NCBI RefSeq assembly: GCF_000149955.1
Contig: NC_030986.1
Span: forward strand, 1,010,787-1,074,786
Direction: 5' to 3'
DNA: 64,000 nucleotides
From: Fusarium oxysporum f. sp. lycopersici 4287
Taxonomy: Eukaryota; Ascomycota; Sordariomycetes; Hypocreales; Nectriaceae
The notes beneath the pieces are model-generated. The model saw only the letters and a list, made by a program, of their open reading frames with translations. It ran no database searches and was not told the DNA's origin. Both the position numbers and the translations under genes were made by a program. Each line of letters opens with the position of its first letter. The stretch's first letter is position 1. Below are positions 12,701 to 23,352 of this stretch, one piece after another.

Positions 12701-13133
12701 CCTTTAGCTCAGCCATTGGATGGCATCATGGTGAGCTGACCTATCCCATCACTTGCCGGCCCTCCATGGCTTTATCGTGTTCCCCCCCGCTCCCAATGCC
12801 AGCCTTGTTGGAGGAATGCCACTGGAATGTCGCGAGGAGTTTCTGTGCCGCTGTGACGGGGCGTTGGCTTCTTGTACATGAACCTAGGTCGTGTTAGAGC
12901 TGCATCAGGCGTTGGGTGGATGGATGACGGTCAGTTGCAGATGTAGCTGCAGCTTGTTCTACCATAAGCTACCTTACCTATCTATGGCCCTCACCTCTTT
13001 TGAGCTGAGCTAGGTCTTTGCCTCTCTTCTCTTTCAATTGCCTCTCACCTCTTCGATGGTGAAGGAAGAGCTTCGCTTTGATTACTTATAGTTGACCCCC
13101 CACTGTATTGTCGTGTAAGACACAGCCCTCAAT
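9767..13133. other. Gene-free stretch of about 3.4 kb
   Basis: Lies between the divergent KDM4 (minus) and HAP-like (plus) genes and therefore must hold both promoters. The longest open frames (for example 12583-12897) have composition unlike proteins of the window and no recognisable motif. The 9767-10100 part is probably the KDM4 leader. I saw no tRNA, rRNA or transposon remnant. Confidence 0.55.
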
Positions 13134-14939
13134 ATGATTATGTTCAAGCTCTTCGCAGCTTTACCTCTCGCCCATGGCGTTATTGCACAATCCGCTGGCA
13201 CTGGAGAAAAGGTCTGGGCTGCCGTCGCATTCATCAACCATGGCGAAAGGACACCCGTAATAGCCAACCTTCGTACCGTCTTAACACCCGAGGGAGCTCA
13301 GCAGATGCTGCGACAAGGAACTGCATTCCGTGCTCGATATATCCCAGACGGCGTGAACGACACCGACTATCAGAGCATTCAAATCGCTTATCTCCAGAAT
13401 CTCAAACCTGATGTGATTGACAATGACGACCTTGACATTATTACTCAGACAGATGAATGGGTATCGACTGGTGCTCTGGCTTTCATGCAGGGCTTCTATC
13501 CACCATCACCCAACGCATTTGATAACAGTACTGGAGGCGAAGAGATTGCTGTGAATTTGGCCTCGAGTGATAACAAGACTGAATATCCTCTAGACGGATA
13601 TCAATACCCCAGCATTCGAGCTCCTGGTTACTACGACCCAGAATCAACAGCGTATGCTCATTGACCTCTCCCTACCTACATTTGACTTATACAATACAGA
13701 TTACAAGGCACTTCGAGATGTTCAGCCTGGCAGACAGAGATCACCACAAACCTAACGCAGGAAACCGGTCTCGACGAGCTCTATGATTCAACTCTGCCCT
13801 TCTACCAAAACCTCTTCTCTACTGCTCCATTTGATGGCACAATTGACATTGACTACGCCAATCTCTGGAACGCATACCAACTCTGGGAATTCGTTGATTA
13901 TCAGTATCGACATAATGAGACAGTCCACGAGGGGCTCAAAAACGCAAACTCAACGTTGTCTTTCCTGAACACTTATGCACTATCCATGGAGCGCGCACAA
14001 AACAGCTACCGTGGCTCGGACGACGACAGCGAGCTTGGTACTCTCTACTCTGTCGCTGGCCGAACTATGGCGTACAAAGTTGCATCGCAGTTTAGGAGCA
14101 ACATTCGCTGGGGAAGCAGCTACAACAAACTCACACTCATGTTTGGCTCTCTCGATCCCATCGTGAGCTTTATTCAACTCTCAGGTCTTGTCACACCGGA
14201 CAACATGTTTCAAGCGCCTTGGTCAACACTCCCCAAGCCTGGCGCAGCATTGATCTTTGAGCTCTTTGGTGAAGACCCAGATGATCCTGATCGACAGCCA
14301 GCCACGGACAGTCTTCGTGTGAGAATGTCCTACCGTGCTTCAGCAGATGCGGACGAATCTTTCCAGAACCAGCCCATCTTCAAGTCTGGTCCTGATGGTA
14401 TCGCATACTCGAGTTTCATGCAGACTATGAATAACCTTGGAACGTCACCTAACCACTGGTGCGACGTTTGTGGCCCGACACCTGCTCCTTGGTGCATTCT
14501 CGTCAACTCGGATAGCTCCAACTGGGGAGATGACTCTTCAATTGGGCCAGTCATCGCAGGAGTTATTGGAGCAATTATTGCGATCGCTGTTCTGGGTGTT
14601 CTACTCATTTGCCTGTGTGTCTGCGGCGGCCTTCGATTACGCCGGAAGGGCCCTGAAGGGTCAACAGACGGTGCCGCTGCTGGAGGAGGTGCCGCAGGAG
14701 GCTTTAAAGGTCCAGAGAAGAAGGATGGCGATGCGGATGTGGTGGTGACAAATCAAGGCATTCATCATGAGCGTGTGGGTAGCTGGGAACTCCGAAGTCC
14801 AAACGAACTACCCCCTCAGACTTCTGGAATCGTGACCAAGGACTTGGGATCTCCTCCTCAGAGACGATCATTGGAAGACAGTGACGACGACATCAGCGTT
14901 ATGAATGCGGCACCAGTGAAGGCTCGCGAGAGTGTTTGA
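13134..14939 (+). CDS. Histidine-phosphatase-fold protein with one membrane helix, catalytic motif altered
   Basis: Two exons, 13134-13651 and 13700-14939, 585 residues. A signal peptide covers about residues 1-19 (MIMFKLFAALPLAHG). The histidine acid phosphatase fingerprint RHGxRxP is NHGERTP at 35-41: the catalytic His is kept but the first Arg is Asn. The late HD/HAE motif region reads FGSLDPIVSF, with no His before the Asp. The ectodomain is about 430 residues with several N-x-S/T sites and a Cys-rich end (WCDVCGPTPAPWC). One membrane helix spans about 454-481 (PVIAGVIGAIIAIAVLGVLL), followed by a cytosolic tail of about 100 residues with acidic and Ser-rich parts. Family membership is clear. 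Phosphatase activity is doubtful, and a surface-receptor or scaffold role is only an inference. The start may be either of two Met codons, at 13134 or 13140. Confidence 0.85.
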
Positions 14940-15363
14940 GTAAGTATGAATGAGTGAGTGGAGAAACTATAGGGAGGAACTTGGACTGGACGAGGAATTT
15001 TGCATGCACGGTTATACCCTTTGATTCTTACAATCCCTTTGCGATCTTACTGTACTTCCGCCTGGTCGGAAGGCTTCGGTGTTTGGCCATTTCTCTTATT
15101 TGCCGGCTCGTTTTCGGCATATCATCTGAGTGCAACTGAGGAGGGCTCGGCGTCTTGAACTCTTCTAGTAGTTTTTCTTTATCCGGTTAAATTTCAGGAT
15201 ATATTAGAGCCTTATGACGATTTATAGGCCAATTTCCAGTAAATCTCTAGCCGGATAAGATAATATCACGATTGTCGTTGAAATAATGATCTCTAGACAT
15301 CTTGGTTTAGTAAAATGACAGATAATGGATGTTTATCCAAGGGGTATCTATATCCCACACGCC
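14940..15363. other. Intergenic between convergent genes
   Basis: A 424 bp stretch holding the 3' ends of the HAP-like gene (plus) and the HET gene (minus). Its middle is AT-rich. No gene or repeat was seen. Confidence 0.6.
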
Positions 15364-17507
15364 TCACGCAATAGCAAACTCCTCCTCTTCAACCCCATCA
15401 AGGTCAAAAACCTCCCCATTCATCATCCCATGAACATAACACTCCCCGACAAGTATCCACGTCCCGTCATCCTTTCTTCTTAGCAAGAACGGTGTTCTAC
15501 CTCCATACAACACAACAACCACATCTCCAGCTTGCATAATATCCGGCCCAACAACAAACCATCCCCCAAAAGTTATCGCAAAACCTCGATACCGCGTAAC
15601 GAGCGTTGCTTCATGGCTCCACTTGAACCCGTCTCCCGTCTGCGCAAGCTCTTGTATCTCTGGTGAAACAGCACCGGGTTTATCTAGTGCGCGGACAAGA
15701 TACGCTGCGCCGTTGGCGAGCCACTCATCCTTGGGAATACTCTCATACGGCCGTGAGCGATCTGCTCCGATACACGCGTTTGTGAGTGTTTGCACAAGGG
15801 CGAAGAAAGCTGACTCGCCGTTTCGATAGCGTTGTCGTAGGTTGAAGGGTTGGTTTCGACCACAGATATCTCGCCATAAACCCTCGATGGGGAGGCGAAA
15901 AGGGTTATTGCGACGGAAGTGGAAAGCGTTGTTCCAGAATATCCATGATGGTCGACGGATACGATCTAAGCGAACACCGTAGATGTGAAGAACTCTTGTT
16001 TCTTCGTCGATGTATAATTGCGGCCGATACTCCCCTGATGCTCTATGAGGAGTCACAGGTGTACCCATGAGATGTAAAGGCACAACGCGCCAGTCTGGAA
16101 CCCAAGTTGGTACATCTCCCCTCTCCATAATTCGTTTCTTGTATGTAGCTGGTATAGCATGACAAGCAGACAAAAGCAGAAGTGATTCGCACCCAGAGAG
16201 TTCTCTGACTGCTACATCGTAATAGATATCTTCTATCGATCTGCTATAATCCGCCACCAGCTCTGCAAGGCTTGAACTACCGGTGTGAATGGAGAAGTGG
16301 CCGAGAAAAGCATAGACATGGTCTCGAGGGTCTTTGGACAAGAGATGCCTTGCGCGATGAAGTTCGTATATGAAGGCTGCGCGGTTATGGTTGACATCGT
16401 ATGCCTCCTCTGGCTCAACGAAGCGTTGATATAAGTATCGGATGTTAGGTGTAAAGACGGCGAACCGTGAGCGTAAGAAGTGATAGGTCGTATTCAAGAT
16501 GCCTGCAACTGACGATAGGATCTCCCAGTCGATCTCTGCATCGCCCCAGCAGAGAGTTGCCGGAGCTGCTGTTCCTATTTCTTGAACAATCCATATACGA
16601 TTAAACTATTCTCGTCAGTATAAGGCATTTCAGAGTCTCTCATAAAACTCACCCATGGCAGCCTCGATAGATTTGAGAACGGCACCCAAGGTTTCCTATC
16701 CTGACTCAATAAATCTTCCGAATGAGCTCTTTTGAATTCATTATGCAGCTCCTCATTATTAAACACTCCATGGAGGTAGTGAACCATCTCCATAGCCGCC
16801 TGCCCATGCCCTACTTTGTCTTCTCCGAGCCATACCAAGACGTGCTTCGCTCCCTTGTAAATAGCATTCATCAGACTGACTTGCTGACTTCGTTCGGCAA
16901 TATCATCCTGGTTGATGCAGACTTGATCCGCCCATAAGCGTCGCTGTGTAGTTGCATGTCTCATCCGACGGAGAGCACCCTCAATGCTCTCCGTTAATGG
17001 CAGCGGTTTCCCATCGCATATAATCTCAGAGGATCGACCACCTGTGCCCCAGCAATATGAGATGGCTTCATATTGTGGGTTGAGATCAAGATTCTCGAAA
17101 CCGAGATGACCGACTAATGGGTCATTACCCGTACCAGGCTCAAGAGTGAGAATGCGGATTGTAAAGTTATTCGTGAATGGTATATAGGTGTATGTCTGTA
17201 GAGCTGACGGTTCTGATGGCTGGACGACATCGGCCATGGATGATAGTAAAGACACCGTCGAGCAATGAGCCTTATTGGTGAAAAGATACCTAGAATGAGA
17301 CGCTGAACGTTGATGGTGAGAAATGTTATGCAGACCGAAACTTGAAGGCCCAGTTCTTTTAGATCGCTTTCGCGAAACCTCGACCGACGGCGTGGAATTA
17401 GTTTCTTTGTAGATCGTCAAATCACTAGCATGAGCTCTTTTTCGAAAAGCACGTCGACTCATTAGTCGAACTGGAGATATAGACTTAGGGGACATTGCAA
17501 TTATCAC
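15364..17507 (-). CDS. HET-domain (heterokaryon incompatibility-like) protein
   Basis: Two exons, 16653-17507 and 15364-16605, joined by an intron GTGAGT to TAG, give up to 698 residues. The HET domain begins at YEAISYCWG and runs through WADQVCINQDD, the AERSQQVSLM region, HVLVWLGE, and, across the splice, LPWFNRIWIVQE. These are the hallmark blocks of the family, whose founder members trigger cell death on non-self fusion in fungi; most members have no known partner. The C-terminal half carries the usual HET-associated region ending near the stop, with no extra repeat domain. Start: the frame is open to Met at 17507, but Met at 17237 (MADVVQPS, residue 91) directly precedes the conserved part and may be the real start (608 residues). 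The 90-residue extension is Ser/Arg-rich. Confidence 0.9.
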
Positions 17508-17976
17508 TGAACCAGAAACGGAATGATACGGTACTTAATAGAGCCAACGAACGGTTACTGGCATCCAACACAGCCACTCGTCATGGTTCTTTTGCGGAGA
17601 TCCATGCAGGCAGTCTTTACAGACAGTAGGTCAGCGCTAATGTAACCTCAGAGATGCAAGAGGGTATGCAAGGCAATGTACATCACGTAGAAATAGGACA
17701 GATCATGGCCTTCAATGTTTAATTTGTGATATCGAGCGGCGGTAGGCCTTTCTATCTAACTATACACAACTTTCCTGTGTCATCAATCGTTCCGAGTATG
17801 AGATACAAACAAAATAGATAATGCGACAAAACCTCGCATGGGCGATTCATCCTTTGTGCCAGGAACGCCTAAACCCATCCCAGTCCGCTGGGAATCCCAA
17901 AAGTTACAAATAAGAAAGTAATGAAGCGCTTAGTGCATGTCCTTTTCCCATCCCCCACAGTCCATTAAACCACTCT
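17508..17976. other. Intergenic: HET promoter and bZIP 3' flank
   Basis: A 469 bp stretch between two minus-strand genes. Nothing recognisable beyond AT-rich 3' flank sequence was seen. Confidence 0.6.
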
Positions 17977-19741
17977 TTACAGGTCCATGGTAAGTAGTTC
18001 TAACCTTGTTGTAACAGCATCACAGCTGGCGCTGATACGTTGCACGCGAGCCATAGCCAGAGCAGCGATACATTCTTCCTCACCGGCATCGACAAGTTCG
18101 AGACGGGCAAGGACCTTTTCGCACTCAACACCGCCAAAGATGTCAACATGTGACAGGCCCTCGGTATCAAACTCCTTGGGTTGCTCAGTGGTGGTGGTGG
18201 CGGCTTCAGTGTGGAACAGGGCGAATTCAGGGTCAGACTCAAACTCAAGATCGATGGGAGCGGCATCAACAGGCTCAGAAACCTCGGGCTTCTCAACTGG
18301 GCGCTCAATGGCGGGCACCTCAAGCTTCTCCTCCTCAGAGTCGAAGATGGGCTCAGCAAAGTTGGAGGTCTTGCCAGAGAGAACAGAAGCGTCAATAGCA
18401 TCAGGAAGCTCAGGAGTGTCGACGACAAAGACTTGAGGCTGGAAGTTGAAAGAGCCATCAAGGGTGAGCATGGAGAAGTCCATGTTCTGCTCAGGGATCA
18501 TGGCCATACCAATCTGGTGCTGAGAAGACTGCTGAGTGTTGTAGGGGTTGATGTCCTTGGGCACCTGTCGCTGCTCGGGTTGAGGCTCGACCTTGAGCTG
18601 AGGAGTATGCTGAACAGCGGTAGGGTTGCTGCTGAGGTTGTCCAAGAAGTTGGAGAAAGAAGGCGAAGAGAGAAGCATGCGGGTGAGGTCGGTCAGACGC
18701 TTGTTCTCGTCCACGAGAGCTCGGTTCTGAGCTCGGAGGTCACCGTTCTCACTGACCTTGTTGGCAATCTCAGTCTCAAGCTGAGTGATGTATTCTGAGA
18801 CATGGTTAGCACCTTATTTCAATTAATCGTGACGGAGTAAACTTACCCTTTCTGCGGGAACGGAAAGCACGGGCGGAGACCTTGTTGCGAAGCTGTCGTC
18901 GTTCCTTGCTGCTGAGCTTCTTACCCTCCTCGCTAGCCAGGAGGCGCTCATCCTCATCCATCTCCTCTTCGTCCTTCTTGGATCGGGGAAGGTTGGCCAT
19001 GGGGCTGGTAGCCTGGCTCTCGGGCATTGAGGGCTTAGCTCGCATAGAGTTCAGGAGCTGAGTAATCTTCTGCTCAACAATAGGGTCGGTAGGCTGAGGG
19101 GCCTTGCCACGAGACTTGGGCTGCGATGCCTGGCGCTGAGCCTGCTGTTGTTGCTGAATGATCTGCTGCTGCTGTCGTTGTTGTTGCTGAGCCTTGGCAA
19201 GAGCGGCTTGGGAGTGAGCACCAGGCCAGAGACGGCCGTTGTTCTGTGTAGGCAGAACGGGTGGTGAAGGAAGACCAGCGTTCTCTTGCTCAATGCTGCT
19301 AGGGTCGACAGTGAAAAACTGTTGTGTCTCGGTCTGCGACTCAAAGTCCATATCGATATCCGAAGCACCCAAAGTAGCCTGCGAAGGAGATGTGTTGAAA
19401 TCAAACAGATCAGCCTCGGGGCTGAAGGTGGTTAGGTAGTCGATATTGCGGAAGTCTTGGTAGCCAGTGTTGTTTGTCTGGTTAACAGCCATGGTGTTGG
19501 CAATAGCACCGGGCACAAAGCCGGTCTGTTGTCGGTACATGTCATAGTTGTGACTGGGACCGCTCAGGCTCTGGGCGGTTGTGGTGGCGGGAGCAGCGAC
19601 AGCGGCTGAGATAGGGCTTGCGAAGGTAGCCTTTGATGTTCCTGATGGTGATACTGAAGTAGCAGGAGACTGGAAGTTGTCGTACTCGGTAAGATCGAGG
19701 AGAGCGTCGATATCGACGTTATTCTGGCCAGGACCCGACAT
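17977..19741 (-). CDS. bZIP transcription factor
   Basis: Two exons, 18847-19741 and 17977-18794, 570 residues. The intron falls inside the basic region: RNKVSARAFRSRRK is joined to EYITQLE. The DNA-contact pattern N-x-x-S-A-R-x-F-R is intact, and zipper heptads follow (QLETEIA ... DLRAQNRAL ... ENKRLTDL), so it should dimerise and bind DNA in the nucleus. The N-terminal half is Ser/Thr/Pro-rich with a Gln tract (about residues 180-205). The C-terminal part is acidic and may activate transcription. The zipper ends in a helix with LLSSPSFSNFLDNLS. It resembles a conserved filamentous-fungal bZIP group, but I cannot name the orthologue safely. The gene has a leader of about 390 nt without any ATG. 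Confidence 0.88.
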
Positions 19742-20132
19742 ATTGTTGTATCAGTGCGGCGATACCGGAGGATGTAGTCTTTGATGAGTGAGAGATTGAA
19801 TTCGTCGCCCAAATGATGATAAGTGGATGACTCGAGTATTGTCGCGATAGATTTGGTCTGTTGTGTTATCTTGTTTAGAAGATCGTTGAAAAGTAACAGT
19901 TGTTGAGAGATGGAAGTTCTGTAACAGAAGCGAACGTTTGGAAGTTGAGAAGGGGAAAGATGGAACCAGGCAGACAATCGGGAACTGGGGAGGGACCGTG
20001 TTCTATGAATGGGGTGGGTGCCTTGGTCGGCGGTACGTACCCGCCGGGTCCGACAACAAGATCCCCGGCGTGTCAGGGAGGAAGAAGCTGGTGAAAGCCA
20101 CTGAAGCCCACTTGGAGAATCCACTATAAACA
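19742..20132 (-). promoter_or_regulatory. Probable ATG-free 5' leader of the bZIP gene
   Basis: On the minus strand no ATG occurs between 20133 and the bZIP start at 19741, about 390 nt where roughly six would be expected by chance. The ATG at 20133 is out of frame with the bZIP frame. This suggests transcription starts downstream of 20133 and that the whole stretch is scanned leader. Confidence 0.45.
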
Positions 20133-21853
20133 TGCTCAAGGCCCCCAACTTCAGGGACTCGGCCCCTGAATTGATTCCATTCGAGCGCTATGAACCGCTA
20201 GATCCAGGTCTCTCTGTCAGGTAATGCTGGCCGTTGTCAGGGCTGACCAGGGAGCAGGGATAGATCGGCGGCCGGGAATCCGACTAGTGAGAGAGAGGAG
20301 TGAGGACGCGTCAGCTCTTTTCTTGGGTTGTGCAAGCCAAGGGTGGAAGCCAAGGGCCAAGGAGGTGGATAACTCATTGGGGCAGCGCCGTGACGATTGA
20401 GGCCAATCAGGATGAGCCTCTGACGACCGAGCCTCCCAGAGACAGTAGCGAGCGTATCCCTGTTTCGCCCTCCGAGGGGTGCGAAGCGAACAAGGTGCGA
20501 GAGTCTAGCTCCAAGAAGAGAGCGAAACGAACGAGCAGAGACGTCTGCGGCCTGAGGATGACGACGCTCAACTGCCCCTTTGGGACAGGCTTGGTGCCAA
20601 AAAGCCCATGATGGAGGCATTGCGCTGGTCTTTTTGGTTCCTCAGAGTCTCATGGCTCGTCTTTGGCTGCGCTTTTTCGTATGCATTTCTGGTCCATCGT
20701 CGACTTCACCTGCAGATGCAGCTACGAGCTTACGTCTCTCATCCTCTGAGGCTTCGTGGCCTGGTCTTAATCTAGTCAAGCCTCAGGTTGATTATTCGTC
20801 TGCCTGCGTCTGAATACCAACGTCCCCTCCTGTTTGAGGTTATCAAGCTTGATGCAGACAAAGGCACGGCTAAATAATTCCTCCGCCCAATAGCTCTGGT
20901 ATGGTTCAATGTGATAAGAGAAGATCAATCTCATCGTCACCGTTAATCCCGGCGGCTGCTCCAACCGGACGGCAAAGCGGCAGCCCATTGCTATCGGTTA
21001 TCATGGCTGGAATGCTCATCAGCGGCTTGCTACAAGAAGCCTCTGACCACTGATGTGTGAACTCTGCAGACTGGAGCGCAGTAAACAACAAATACCAGCC
21101 AATTCACTGATCAGCGTGGGCGGGTAGTGAAACTTGTGTTCCGTCCGACCCGAGCGTGGCTGTACAAAACAATAGAATTGTGCCCTTACACTGGCTGGTA
21201 TGCTTTCCAAAGCTTGTCTCCTGCTTCTAGAGTCCACTATTACGATGCTTAAGTATAGATGCAGCTACTTTTCCTCAAGCGATGCATTGCCAACTCAGAT
21301 CATCAGGGAGGAATCGCTGATATGATTCATTTCCCTCGATTCTTTGCTCATTTCAATAAGAAATGAACAGACAAGGTCTTGCCTTACCGTAAAGACATTG
21401 CGGGGATGACCATCACCATCAATATCATCTGTCGATTGCACTGCCACCGCCTTCATATCCCAAAATCCCACCACCGCGAGCACAGTCCATTTCAGAAGCC
21501 TGAAGAGTCCCCGAGTCCATCCCACTGGCTGCTCCATCTCTCATTGCTCGCTCTTTATTCCTGTTTGCTCACTATTTTTTTACTGTGCCACGCTGCTATA
21601 ATCGTGTAAACCCACACAGTAACATCAGCGGGCACCCATGAGGCTGTGTCGTCGTCGTTATTGAGATGGTTTGAACCACTCATTTTCTCTGGTGGTCTCC
21701 GTCGTGCCACAATGAATGACATCGGGTGTTAATAACGCCGTTATGCCGTCGCCGGCTCTAGATGTTGAAGGCACCGAGTAATCTTCGGCGTTTACAGTGC
21801 TGCTAGTATCCGTACGGAACGGATCTGTGTTGACATCCAAGCCTCAAACCTGG

Positions 21854-21867
21854 TTTTTTTTTTTTTT
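21854..21867. repeat. T14 homopolymer run
   Basis: Fourteen consecutive T residues on the plus strand in intergenic DNA. Confidence 0.9.
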
Positions 21868-22742
21868 CGCCACTCCCCAACCAATGAGTGTTGGATTCCC
21901 GTGACAAGACAAACCGATCGACAGTCTCGACAAAAATAGAGCTTCCTAGTTTGTGGTCGCCCTGGCGCTGGCTCAACTGCCGCCCTGATTATCTTCCCCA
22001 CTGCCCCTGACGATGATGGACAATGACATTATGACACAAGAGGATACGGCGTTTGCCGTTATTGTGAGTTTCATCCAAAACGCTTTGCTATGCATCGACC
22101 GAGACTTGTTTCACAAAACAACGGTTCTTCTTTCGTCGACAGTGGTTCCGTCACTTCATCCCACATACCGGAAGCCTCGAACAAGCTTTGGTTAGGGGGT
22201 TTTGCCGTGGCGGGAGTCTCGAATTATGGTCGATCGACTGATTATCGGTACCAGGCTTGAAACATCTGGTTCACGTTACGACTCGAGGATTTACCCCTTT
22301 TGGGCTTGTTCTTGAATCCTCAGCCATCTGCAAATTCTGATCTGAAGTTCTTGATTCAACCTTGTGCCAAGACTTCGCTTTCGCTTTACTCAGATCTAAT
22401 ACAACTGCCGGCGGTGATGAGAGCTTAGTTTTGACGATCCTGGCCAAAGAAGATTTTAGCATTGATAAAATTTCGCATGGTTTAGAGAGCACAGCCCATG
22501 CAAATTAGCCACTTTGATATGCTGGTCTCGGCGTCGCCTAAAGTTCTGAACTTTTCCAGAAGCTAGATCGTTAGCGACTCCAGTTCCAAACCGCAAGCAC
22601 ATAGCCTCTGCCAAGACCGTGATAAGGTAAGATGCAATGAGATTTCAAAACTGTCCATGCTGTAATAAAAATAGCTCCATGTGAATGTTGCTTGCGCCTC
22701 GATGAATTCAAGATCAAGACGATTCAAGGTCACATGCTTAAT

Positions 22743-22783
22743 CACGTGTCTCTTCACGTGATCGTGAAATCGGTCAGCACGTG
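22743..22783. promoter_or_regulatory. Cluster of three CACGTG E-boxes
   Basis: CACGTG occurs at 22743-22748, 22755-22760 and 22778-22783. The last is followed by ATTGG, an inverted CCAAT box. bHLH factors (Cbf1, Pho4/NUC-1 and SREBP types) bind this hexamer. The cluster is about 570 bp upstream of the DUF2293 start codon and far from the bZIP gene, so it most likely serves the former. Confidence 0.5.
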
Positions 22784-23352
22784 ATTGGCTCCGTGAGACA
22801 GCCTGACTCTAGTTTCAGCCTCTTGAGGCCATCCATCAATGGCCCCATTCGCCTGCATCTGCATGCATTTGGAGAACCTCGTCGGAGCCTTACGCCCTAC
22901 AACCGTGCGCGCCCAACTGCACTCGCGCCTGAACAGTCGTGTCTGACATATTCCTCGCCCGGCCAAAGTGTCAACTGGAACGCGCCTATCGGTTTGTATA
23001 TACCGTGTCTGTCTATCTGTGCCTTGTTGCGACTCGTGAAAGATTGAAACAGTTTCGGCCCGTCACATTTCGTTGTTGCATCGCATTGCATAGCATAGCA
23101 GAGTATTGCGCGGCATCGCACGCATCGCGACAGCCTATTCTTCTTTGCTTGTGTTCTCCAACTTTGAAGATACGGTTACCACCCTTGCACTTGCAAACAG
23201 GTACTGCAAAGAGTATCGTCCTCTGCAAACATATCGCGTTCTACCAGGCCTCAGAAGGTCCTATCAAGTTGCTATCTCAGTTCCCTCGTCGGAACATATC
23301 AACTGAAAATCTATCACTCGCCACTATGGTAAGCTGACCATAGCCGTACAAA

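Larger units (their letters stand above)
20133..23352. other. Gene-free stretch of about 3.2 kb between divergent genes
   Basis: Separates the bZIP gene (minus) and the DUF2293 gene (plus). The part at 20240-20620 is GC-richer and may belong to the bZIP promoter. A T14 run lies at 21854-21867 and a triple E-box at 22743-22783. GCAT-rich imperfect repeats lie at 23075-23129. No reading frame here looks like a gene. Confidence 0.55.

Noticed and set aside
12583..12897. 104-codon open frame before the HAP-like gene
   Set aside because: No splice partner, no motif, composition unlike the real genes; more likely promoter DNA.
19564..20148. Long minus-strand frame overlapping the bZIP start
   Set aside because: Its only ATG (20133) is out of frame with the bZIP gene and the overlap with the Ser/Thr-rich bZIP N-terminus explains the openness; no protein likeness.
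23326..23337. ATG upstream of the DUF2293 start as the true start
   Set aside because: It encodes only three codons before a stop; splicing it into the next exon would need an intron too short to be real.
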